From contig JAUWLY010000041.1 in the NCBI GenBank assembly GCA_030613445.1, positions 1-13,514 on the forward strand: a stretch of DNA of 13,514 nt. The letters are read 5' to 3'. Each line of letters begins with the position of its first letter. The stretch's first letter is position 1. Below the pieces are notes generated by a model. The model did no database searches. It worked only from the letters and a program-made list of their open reading frames with translations, and was not told the DNA's origin. Shown piece by piece: positions 5,697-12,832 of the stretch. Source of the DNA: Candidatus Stahliibacteriota bacterium (lineage in GTDB: Bacteria; Hydrothermota; Tepidihabitantia; SM23-42). The position numbers and the translations under genes were made by a program.

Positions 5697-7832
5697 ATGA
5701 ATACAAGATTGAAAAAACGTATTACTGCGGTTGAGTATTACTTGATGCAAAAAAAATCATTGAGAGCGAGCGCAAGAAAATTTAAGATTTCGCATCTTAC
5801 ATTATGGCGCTGGGTCAATTGGTATAAGCAGGGAGGCAAAGAAAACTTAGACAGAGAACAGATTTTCAAACCGTGGAATAAATTTGAACGAATCATAGAA
5901 AACAGAATCGTTTTGCTCAAAGAAAAAAATCCATCGCTGACTGTTTCTAAAGCAAAAGCTATATTATTAAAACAGGAATTGAACGTATCTACTAATGGTA
6001 TATGGTCAGTGTGGAAACGATATGGCTTAGTTGGTTTAGCAAAAATAACTAATGAGGAGTTCTTTGATGTATTACCTGTTAAAGCACATGCGGTATCACC
6101 ACTCCTTAAGCGAGCGAAAGATCTTCTGAACGCATTTGATAATATCCAATTTGCAGAATACTATAAGAAAGCACGTCGTTTAAGACTATCTTTAGAAAAG
6201 AAAAAACTGAATTACACTGCCATGCGAGTTGGTATTACTGAAGCAGTTGCCCTTTCATGGATTGCCAAGTCTGAAAAACACTTGTCATTGATCTACCATT
6301 TGAGAAAATGGATGCCAAAAAGAGGTAATCTCTATCTGAGATATCAACTCATGCTTCACGAAGGGATTGCACATGCTCGATTGCTCAAAATAGAAAAGGC
6401 TTTACTCTGTGCAAAACAATGTCATAAGATTCTGAAAAAAATTCAAAACGTACCGCAGCTATGGCGCGAACTTGCAAATCTCTATTATCATATCGGCAGA
6501 TGTAATGACGCACTTCAAATAGTGGAGAAGATTCTCAATGGTGATTTTGGTACATTTAATAGAAATGATAGAGATTTTTTCTATGCAGACCGTGCAAATC
6601 TCCTGGCAACATCAGGACAATATCGACAGTGTCTTGCTACATTAAATAAGATAGATGAACGGAAACCGGTATTTCGTGCTTTGATCCTAATGCTTCGTGC
6701 TCAGTGTATGCTTGGTCAGGCGAATATCTATGAAGCTGCAGGCTATGCAAGACGGGCTATTGAATTAGCGCAGAAGAATGAAATTCTTACCTCTCTGCAT
6801 GCTGCATCATTGATATTTGCAGGGATATCAGCAGCAGCTGGCGAAGGTACAAAGGCGCGCGCTGTTATTCGTCGATTAAATCCGCTTTTTAAGAGATCTA
6901 GGATGGAAAAAAATGTATTTGTCAGAGAGTTCCTATCATCATCTAATACCAGAAGGTTGTGTATGAGAAAATACAAAGTCGAAATGTTGTCCCATCCAGT
7001 GTGTTTATTGGTTTTTCTCATGGCAAAGGCTTCATCAACATTAAAATTAACTGATTATCGCCACGCCTACAACTATGCTGCCACACATAATCTGCTGGGA
7101 CTTTTTCACAGATTTTTGCTTTTTTTTCCTGAACCTGTGATAAAGATTTTAGCAAAGGGCAAGTTTTCTGGTCTGCCAAAACAGTATTTACAATTACCTG
7201 TCTACAGACAAGATATCCCAGTGTACCGTATCGACTTTCTTGGTACAGTGCAGATTTACTGTGGCAATCGCATAAGGAAAAATATACCACCCAAGGATAT
7301 GGCATTTATAATCTATCTTGCGACTGTCAAGACAAAGAGAATACCGGTGAATATCATATATCAGAAATTTTGGCCAACCAGCCAAAAGCCGTCGCGCAAT
7401 CTATCACATCTATTGGTTCGCATAAGAAAAGTGTTGAAGTTAGCGACGCATTATATAAATATAATACAAGATGATCTCCAGTGTGAGTGCCAATTTATCA
7501 CTGATTACGAAGAATTTGAAACGCATATTGCGCAGGCTAAGGCATTGGAGCGGATCGATAAGTGGAAAATGGCTGAAAAAGTATACTGCCAGGCATTTTT
7601 ACTTTTTAGAGAAAAACCATTTGCGAGAATGTACGATAGTTTTTCTGAGGAAAAAAGATTAGAGGTCATTTTCAAGTTTGAAGAAAATGCCCGCCATTTT
7701 ATTGAAGAGCTCAAAAAAAATGGGGATAAGCAGAAGAAGATTTCTGATGCTGTTACAATAACACTGCAGAGAATCACAGAGATCGCACCAAGTCTTCAGG
7801 GTTGCCTTTTTGAAAGTTTAAGATATAATTGA
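5697..7832 (+). CDS. Multidomain transcriptional regulator: transposase-like HTH, TPR-like helices, SARP-like winged helix with BTAD-like tail
   Basis: The protein has 711 residues and no signal peptide. Residues 9-52 form a helix-turn-helix of the IS630/IS3 transposase kind (ASARKFKISHLTLWRWVNWY), followed at about 80-112 by a second HTH-like piece ending in WKRYGLVG, together resembling a bipartite paired-like DNA-binding domain. Residues of about 145-400 are helical, with TPR-like repeats (LWRELANLYYHIGRCNDAL; FFYADRANLLATSGQYRQCL). From about 509, FLGTVQIYCGNR, PPKDMAFIIYLA, KFWPT and NLSHLLVRIRKVL follow the SARP winged-helix pattern, and the last 110 residues resemble the BTAD helical domain. 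No NB-ARC/ATPase motif is seen. The first gene of its operon, it ends 3 nt before tilS. It is likely a DNA-binding regulator sensing an unknown ligand or partner through its TPRs; its targets are unknown, and the divergent array or its own operon are candidates. Confidence 0.75.
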   Translation: MNTRLKKRITAVEYYLMQKKSLRASARKFKISHLTLWRWVNWYKQGGKENLDREQIFKPWNKFERIIENRIVLLKEKNPSLTVSKAKAILLKQELNVSTNGIWSVWKRYGLVGLAKITNEEFFDVLPVKAHAVSPLLKRAKDLLNAFDNIQFAEYYKKARRLRLSLEKKKLNYTAMRVGITEAVALSWIAKSEKHLSLIYHLRKWMPKRGNLYLRYQLMLHEGIAHARLLKIEKALLCAKQCHKILKKIQNVPQLWRELANLYYHIGRCNDALQIVEKILNGDFGTFNRNDRDFFYADRANLLATSGQYRQCLATLNKIDERKPVFRALILMLRAQCMLGQANIYEAAGYARRAIELAQKNEILTSLHAASLIFAGISAAAGEGTKARAVIRRLNPLFKRSRMEKNVFVREFLSSSNTRRLCMRKYKVEMLSHPVCLLVFLMAKASSTLKLTDYRHAYNYAATHNLLGLFHRFLLFFPEPVIKILAKGKFSGLPKQYLQLPVYRQDIPVYRIDFLGTVQIYCGNRIRKNIPPKDMAFIIYLATVKTKRIPVNIIYQKFWPTSQKPSRNLSHLLVRIRKVLKLATHYINIIQDDLQCECQFITDYEEFETHIAQAKALERIDKWKMAEKVYCQAFLLFREKPFARMYDSFSEEKRLEVIFKFEENARHFIEELKKNGDKQKKISDAVTITLQRITEIAPSLQGCLFESLRYN

Positions 7833-7835
7833 CCC

Positions 7836-9206
7836 GTGAAAGTTGATATCATAAAGAAAGTGCAAGACACAGTTCAAAGCACTGACCAGAAGTATAATAT
7901 GTTTAAGGGTGTGAAAAGGGCAGTCATTGCGTTCTCCTCTGGTCCGGATTCTGTTTGTCTTCTCGACGCGCTGTTCAATCTTTACCATGATAAGATAGAC
8001 TTCCACCTTGTTTATGTAAATCATGGGTTACGGCCCCAGGAAAATCTAAGGAAAGAAGAGGCGCTAACAAAGAAATACGCCCTGAAATATAATATCAAGT
8101 ATAAAATAATCTATCTCAAAATTTTAAGAACAAATCTTGGCATCGAAGGAACAGCACGTCAAATGCGCCACAAGGCATTATGTAAATACCTGAGGAGAAT
8201 CAGGGGACAAGTAATTGCGCTTGGTCATAACCTGGATGATGTTGTCGAGACGTTCTTCATGAACTTGATCAGAGGTAGTGGCGCGCGGGGTTTGAGGTCA
8301 ATCCCGGCAAAGCGCCAACCATTTGTCAGGCCGCTAATAAATCTAAAGAAAACCGAGATTATGAAATATCTAGGAAGTAAAAGACTGGATTATTCTTTGG
8401 ATGAGACAAATCGGCTTTTAGATTATCGCCGTAATCTACTAAGACACAAGATCATACCAAAATTCCTCAAGATTAATCCAGAATTGCACCAGGTCATTGA
8501 GCGAACCATCGATATTATCAGACAGGATGATGAATTTCTTGAAGGACAAGCTCGTAAGGCGTACGAAAAGGTGGCGGAGCGAAAATCTGGTCATATTTCG
8601 CTTGACACAAAGAAGTTATTGAAGTATAATCCAGCTGTCCAAAACAGGGTGGTAATGAAAGCAGTAAAAGACCTGCATGGTGTTCTTGATGGTTTTGAAA
8701 GTAAACATATTACGCAAATACTAGGTCTAAAGGATAAAGAGAGCGGCAAAAAGATACATTTGCCCAAAAAACTGTATGCGCAGAAAGAATATAATAAGGT
8801 AATTGTTGGAATTCCAAAGTTGCGCAAACAGATTGAGATAGCTGTGGATACCGAAAGAGATTTCTTGGTCATCGGTGATCTTCTTGTTAAGATACGCACC
8901 GAGACACAATTTGATTTGAGTAAATTAAAACCGGATTGTGAGGTTTTTGACTTAGATGGGCTTGAGCCGCCACTGCTGATAAGAAGCAAGAGGGATGGAG
9001 ATTTTATTGTAACAAAGATTGGCAGAAAAAAGGTCAAGAATATTTTCCAAGAACGTAAAACACCTCTGCACCGGCGAAAAGAAATAATGATGCTGTGTGA
9101 TAAAACAGGTATCCTTTGGGTAATTGGCATAGCACGTTCTTCCCGAGCCTTTATCAGGAAGAGCACAAAGAAGATATTGGTGGTGAGTTTTGCACATTCT
9201 AATTAA
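7836..9206 (+). CDS. tilS: tRNA(Ile)-lysidine synthetase TilS
   Basis: This ATP-dependent enzyme ligates lysine to C34 of the CAU-anticodon tRNA-Ile so that it decodes AUA. The 456 residues match the family in order: a PP-loop at 34-39, HNLDDVVETFFMNLIRGSG (from 131), PLINLKKTEIMKYL, DETNRLLDYRRNLLRHKIIP and a C-terminal TilS domain with RDGDFI, KKVKNIFQERKTPLHRR and the final WVIGIARSSRAF. The start is GTG, 3 nt after the regulator stop; it has no clear ribosome binding site, so translational coupling is likely. An internal ATG at 7899 would shorten the N-terminus to about 10 residues before the core strand, which is unusual for the family. The PP-loop reads SSGPDS instead of the usual SGGxDS. 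The 3' end overlaps hpt by 17 nt. Confidence 0.95.
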   Translation: MKVDIIKKVQDTVQSTDQKYNMFKGVKRAVIAFSSGPDSVCLLDALFNLYHDKIDFHLVYVNHGLRPQENLRKEEALTKKYALKYNIKYKIIYLKILRTNLGIEGTARQMRHKALCKYLRRIRGQVIALGHNLDDVVETFFMNLIRGSGARGLRSIPAKRQPFVRPLINLKKTEIMKYLGSKRLDYSLDETNRLLDYRRNLLRHKIIPKFLKINPELHQVIERTIDIIRQDDEFLEGQARKAYEKVAERKSGHISLDTKKLLKYNPAVQNRVVMKAVKDLHGVLDGFESKHITQILGLKDKESGKKIHLPKKLYAQKEYNKVIVGIPKLRKQIEIAVDTERDFLVIGDLLVKIRTETQFDLSKLKPDCEVFDLDGLEPPLLIRSKRDGDFIVTKIGRKKVKNIFQERKTPLHRRKEIMMLCDKTGILWVIGIARSSRAFIRKSTKKILVVSFAHSN

Positions 9207-9699
9207 GCAAGAAACTATTTTGCAGAAAGTGCGAGAAATCGGTCAGAGAATAAACGATGACTACCAAAATAAAAACCCGGTTATTATTGGCGTTTTGAAA
9301 GGATCTTTTATGTTCTTATCTGATTTACTAAAAGCTGTGGATATCCCAGTTGAGGTCGATTTTGTTTCAATCTCGAGTTATAACGGGAAGGAATCAAGCG
9401 GTGAAGTGAAACTGGTGCAGGATATTTCATCTGATATCACAGACCGTGATATAATAATAGTCGAGGATATAATCGACACCGGTCGTACGCTTAGATTCCT
9501 GCTCGACCGTTTTAGCGCATTAAAGCCGCGCAGCGTGGCAGTATGTTCTCTGCTTAATAAGCAGGATGACCGTCAGGTCGATATCCATATTACATATCTC
9601 GGTTTCAATATCCCCAGTGTTTTTGTTGTTGGTTATGGTCTTGATCAATCCAATAAGTATCGTAACCTTAATTTTATTGGAGTAGCAAATGGTAAGTAA
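9190..9699 (+). CDS. hpt: Hypoxanthine (hypoxanthine-guanine) phosphoribosyltransferase
   Basis: A purine salvage enzyme that transfers phosphoribose from PRPP to hypoxanthine or guanine in the cytoplasm. The 169 residues are of normal family length. Key motifs are GVLKGSFMFLSDL, the flexible-loop SSYNG, the PRPP-binding signature VEDIIDTGRTL (residues 91-101) and VVGYGLDQSNKYRNL near the C-terminus. The start is TTG: an in-frame TGA lies directly upstream (9184-9186), and the next ATG is too far inside the conserved domain. The sequence from TTG (LIKQETILQKVREIG) aligns with the expected N-terminus of the family. GGTGAG lies a few bases upstream as a weak ribosome binding site, and the start overlaps the tilS end, so coupling is likely. 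Confidence 0.95.
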   Translation: MHILIKQETILQKVREIGQRINDDYQNKNPVIIGVLKGSFMFLSDLLKAVDIPVEVDFVSISSYNGKESSGEVKLVQDISSDITDRDIIIVEDIIDTGRTLRFLLDRFSALKPRSVAVCSLLNKQDDRQVDIHITYLGFNIPSVFVVGYGLDQSNKYRNLNFIGVANGK

Positions 9700-11581
9700 A
9701 CAACCACCCAAAAAGCGCGCTCTGCAAACGCTTGTGATCTGGTCAGTCATCATCATCGCTGTCTATATTATCATACTACAGGTTGTTAATCGAGGCGTCC
9801 AGGCAGTTGATATCCCATATTCAATTTTCTTGCAGGAGTTGAGAAACAAAAATATCTATGAAGTCACCATAACCGAGCGCTCTATCAAAGGCAAACTCAG
9901 ATCATCGATATCATTCGAAGCCAAACAGGACTTTTCTGAATTTACCACCCTGATTCCCTTTGAAGACCCAAAACTAGCAGAAGAATTAGTCCAGTACGGC
10001 GTTAGGGTTGTCGCCAAGCAAAAATCCAGCTGGGGAAACATCCTGATAAGTATTGTTCCCTGGCTACTTCTGATCGGCGTATGGATTTTCTTTATAAGAC
10101 AGATGCAGTCTGGTCAAAATCGCGCCATGGGGTTTGGACGAAGTCGCGCAAAGATCATGCTGGAAAATAAACCTTCAGTTACTTTTGATGATGTTGCTGG
10201 AGTTGAAGAAGCCAAACAAGAATTGACCGAAGTAATAGAGTTTTTAAAAGAACCGAGAAAGTTCACGCGCCTTGGTGGAAGAATTCCAAAGGGCGTGCTC
10301 CTACTCGGACCGCCAGGGACTGGTAAAACATTAATGGCTAGGGCAGTTGCCGGTGAGGCACAAGTGCCTTTTATATCAATTAGTGGTTCGAACTTCGTGG
10401 AGATGTTCGTTGGAGTTGGGGCTTCACGGGTTAGGGATCTCTTTGATCAGGCAAAGCGCAATTCACCTTGTATTATTTTTGTCGATGAAATCGATGCCGT
10501 AGGTCGGTTACGTGGTGCTGGTTTGGGTGGTGGACATGATGAGCGTGAGCAGACCCTAAACCAATTACTCGTTGAAATGGATGGTTTTGAAGTAAATGAA
10601 GGTGTTATCCTCATGGCCGCGACTAATCGTCCCGACATACTTGATCCAGCTCTATTAAGACCAGGCAGGTTTGACCGAGTCGTCGTGCTTGATCGCCCTG
10701 ACGTACGTGGTAGATTGGGTATTCTCAAAGTCCACACGCGGAAAAAACCGTTGGCTAAAGATGTTGATAAACAAGTGCTGGCACGTGGTACGCCAGGGTT
10801 CTCCGGAGCAGACCTCGCGAATATGGTAAATGAAGCTGCCTTACTTGCCGCACGACGTAATAAGAAAGTAATAACTATGCAGGAATTTGAAGATGCCAAA
10901 GACAAGATATTGATGGGTGTGGAAAGAAAAAGCCTGCTTATTTCTGATGATGAGAAGAGCTTAACCGCTTTTCATGAATGCGGGCATGTCCTCGTTGCTA
11001 AATCCTTGCCTGGTATGGACCCCATACATAAGGTAACTATAATACCACGAGGTATGGCTTTAGGTTTGACCCAGGCATTGCCTATTGATGAGCGCCGGAC
11101 CTATTCTAAGACATATTGTGAGAATCAACTCGCTTTTATGCTTGGCGGTAGGGCGGCAGAGAAAGTCGTGCTTGGCGACCTATCAACTGGTGCTGGTAAT
11201 GATATCGAAAAGGCTACGAAACTGGCGCGTAAAATGGTTTGTGAGTGGGGCATGAGTGAGAAGTTGGGACCATTGACTTATGGTGAGAAGCAAGAGGAGA
11301 TATTCTTGGGCCGTGAAATAGGTATGCATCGAGATTACTCAGAAGATACAGCGCGCGATATAGATGATGAAGTCAAAAAGCTTGTTGAAATTGCAGAACG
11401 TCGTGCAGTGGCTATTGTCAAGAAGAATATCAAGAAACTCAAAGCATTAGCTGTAGCACTGCTTGAAAAAGAGATTCTTGACAGCAAAGAAATTGATAAG
11501 ATTTTAGGTGTTCGTACTAACCAAAAAACAGTAACTAAGAAGAAGAAAAACAATGAAAAAAGAAAACAAAAAGGCAATTGA
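9689..11581 (+). CDS. ftsH: ATP-dependent zinc metalloprotease FtsH
   Basis: A membrane-anchored hexameric AAA+ protease for quality control of membrane and short-lived proteins. The 630 residues have the full layout: transmembrane helix 1 (about 12-33), an extracytoplasmic domain with the PYSIFLQEL start, transmembrane helix 2 (about 117-138), and an AAA module with Walker A GPPGTGKT (207-214), pore loop MFVGVGAS, Walker B VDEID (265-269) and the second region of homology ATNRPD...RPGRFDR (from 311). The M41 peptidase has the zinc site HECGH (429-433, the x residue being Cys where Ala is usual) and the third ligand Asp505 in STGAGNDIEKAT. The C-terminal tail is lysine-rich. The ATG overlaps the hpt end by 11 nt and has GGAG 6 nt upstream; its own 3' end overlaps folE by 29 nt. 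Confidence 0.97.
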   Translation: MVSKQPPKKRALQTLVIWSVIIIAVYIIILQVVNRGVQAVDIPYSIFLQELRNKNIYEVTITERSIKGKLRSSISFEAKQDFSEFTTLIPFEDPKLAEELVQYGVRVVAKQKSSWGNILISIVPWLLLIGVWIFFIRQMQSGQNRAMGFGRSRAKIMLENKPSVTFDDVAGVEEAKQELTEVIEFLKEPRKFTRLGGRIPKGVLLLGPPGTGKTLMARAVAGEAQVPFISISGSNFVEMFVGVGASRVRDLFDQAKRNSPCIIFVDEIDAVGRLRGAGLGGGHDEREQTLNQLLVEMDGFEVNEGVILMAATNRPDILDPALLRPGRFDRVVVLDRPDVRGRLGILKVHTRKKPLAKDVDKQVLARGTPGFSGADLANMVNEAALLAARRNKKVITMQEFEDAKDKILMGVERKSLLISDDEKSLTAFHECGHVLVAKSLPGMDPIHKVTIIPRGMALGLTQALPIDERRTYSKTYCENQLAFMLGGRAAEKVVLGDLSTGAGNDIEKATKLARKMVCEWGMSEKLGPLTYGEKQEEIFLGREIGMHRDYSEDTARDIDDEVKKLVEIAERRAVAIVKKNIKKLKALAVALLEKEILDSKEIDKILGVRTNQKTVTKKKKNNEKRKQKGN

Positions 11582-12119
11582 AAAAGCCGTAAGAATAATC
11601 CTTAAGGCAATTGGAGAAAATCCAAGAAGACTTGGATTAAAAGATACGCCACGCCGTATCGCCGATATGTACGATGAGATCTTTGCTGGTGTGAAACATG
11701 ACCCTAAAAGAGAACTTAAAACATATAGGGCAAAAAATGAAGATGAGATGATAATCATCAAAGACATCCCCTTTTATTCAATTTGCGAACACCACTTGCT
11801 GCCATTTTTTGGCAAGGCACATATGGTTTATATCCCCAAGAAAAATAGGATCACTGGATTTTCCAGTCTAGTAAGAGTCATTGATATCATGGCTAAAAGA
11901 CCGCTTGTTCAGGAAAGACTGACCCATGAGGTCGCTGATTTCTTGATGGAAAATCTCAAACCCATGGGGGTTTTGATTGTCATCGAAGCAGAACACCTCT
12001 GCCTTTCCATGATCGGTGTGAAGAAACCTGGTACACTCACTGTGACTTCGGCGATACGCGGGGCAATGTGCAGAGCATCAACGCGTGCCGAAGCATTTTC
12101 ATTAATAAAAGGTGAGTAA
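11553..12119 (+). CDS. folE: GTP cyclohydrolase I (FolE) with altered substrate-site residues
   Basis: FolE opens the GTP ring to give dihydroneopterin triphosphate, the first step of folate and pterin synthesis. The 188-residue length is typical. GLKDTPRRIADMYDEIF, FYSICEHHLLPFFGKAHM and KRPLVQERLTHEVADFL are diagnostic. The zinc ligands (Cys78, His81 and Cys150) and catalytic His residues (80, 148) are present. Two positions expected to bind GTP phosphates differ: Ser105 in GFSSLVR stands where Lys is usual (E. coli Lys136), and Ile154 in LCLSMIGV stands where Arg is usual (E. coli Arg185). Arg108 (E. coli Arg139) and the TPRR arginine are kept. It overlaps ftsH by 29 nt. The folE-after-ftsH order is known in Actinobacteria, but here no folP or folK follows. 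A FolE relative with changed substrate use cannot be excluded. Confidence 0.92.
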   Translation: MKKENKKAIEKAVRIILKAIGENPRRLGLKDTPRRIADMYDEIFAGVKHDPKRELKTYRAKNEDEMIIIKDIPFYSICEHHLLPFFGKAHMVYIPKKNRITGFSSLVRVIDIMAKRPLVQERLTHEVADFLMENLKPMGVLIVIEAEHLCLSMIGVKKPGTLTVTSAIRGAMCRASTRAEAFSLIKGE

Positions 12120-12120
12120 T

Positions 12121-12125
12121 AGGAG
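12121..12125 (+). promoter_or_regulatory. Ribosome binding site supporting the ATG at 12134
   Basis: AGGAG lies 8 nt before ATG 12134, just after the folE stop. The later in-frame ATGs at 12152 and 12182 have no such site, although starting at 12182 would give a more ordinary signal peptide (MCKNVKNVQVCAVL...). Confidence 0.6.
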
Positions 12126-12133
12126 CAAGTGAT

Positions 12134-12832
12134 ATGATTTACAATAATTCTATGATAAAAATACCGCTTTATATATATAGAATGTGTAAAAATGTAAAAA
12201 ATGTCCAAGTGTGTGCAGTGCTATTCCCGGTTTTGCTGTGCTTTATCAATCTTGCATTTGCTGATATCGACAACCTCACTTTGCTTGGTCATAATGAACA
12301 AAATCCCTACCATATCATGGATGTTGAAGTGGTTGCTGATAATGCATACATTGCTAACGGTCTTGGATTTGGGCTTGAAGTATACAATATCGCCGATCCA
12401 ACTAATCCACAGCGCATATTCAACGATGCGTCTTCTGCCTGGCGCTGCCGAGCGTACGGCGATACAATGTTATTTGTGTATCACCGTCGTTCCGGGGTAA
12501 CGATATGGGATATTTCGGGTTCCGGGAGTCCAGTGCAGCTTGGGCAGTATGACCCTCCGGGCAGCCTTGAAGCACTTGAAGGTGGCGCATTGGTCGATGA
12601 TATCTTGTACTGTGCTGTACACCAGAACGGTATCTATGAAATCGACATAAGTAATCCCGCGAACCCACAAAAGATTGGTGGGATAGCATTGACCAACTCT
12701 GCTACTTGGAACATCGAAGCGCAGGATTCTTTTCTCTTTGCTGCAAACGGACGTTTTGGTTTGTCAATCATAGGGCTTGCTGGTGGTTTGCACGAAGTGG
12801 CAAATCTTCCCATTACCCGGACTGGCCAATGA
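12134..12832 (+). CDS. Secreted LVIVD-repeat beta-propeller protein, 5' part up to an apparent frameshift
   Basis: This segment has 232 codons to a TGA. A hydrophobic stretch ending in FINLAFA (residues about 37-43) is a signal peptide, with a somewhat long N-region if the ATG at 12134 is used. The rest shows LVIVD-type blades: GLEVYNIADPTNPQ, GVTIWDISGSGSPVQLG and GIYEIDISNPANPQKIGG, repeats that fold as a propeller in surface proteins. The reading frame is lost after NLP (CCC at 12809-12811): the same protein continues one base further on in another frame as LPGLANDIVLDS and goes on to the window end. An extra C in the CCC run explains it. It starts 14 nt after folE and is probably part of the same transcript. 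Function is unknown. Confidence 0.75.
   Translation: MIYNNSMIKIPLYIYRMCKNVKNVQVCAVLFPVLLCFINLAFADIDNLTLLGHNEQNPYHIMDVEVVADNAYIANGLGFGLEVYNIADPTNPQRIFNDASSAWRCRAYGDTMLFVYHRRSGVTIWDISGSGSPVQLGQYDPPGSLEALEGGALVDDILYCAVHQNGIYEIDISNPANPQKIGGIALTNSATWNIEAQDSFLFAANGRFGLSIIGLAGGLHEVANLPITRTGQ

Noticed and set aside
8591..9166. 191-codon open frame on the minus strand
   Set aside because: It is entirely inside tilS on the opposite strand, with a serine/leucine-rich low-information sequence, whereas tilS is an unambiguous family match.
10447..10905. 152-codon minus-strand open frame inside ftsH
   Set aside because: A shadow of the conserved AAA module; composition biased to Ser/Arg/Pro and no supporting signal.
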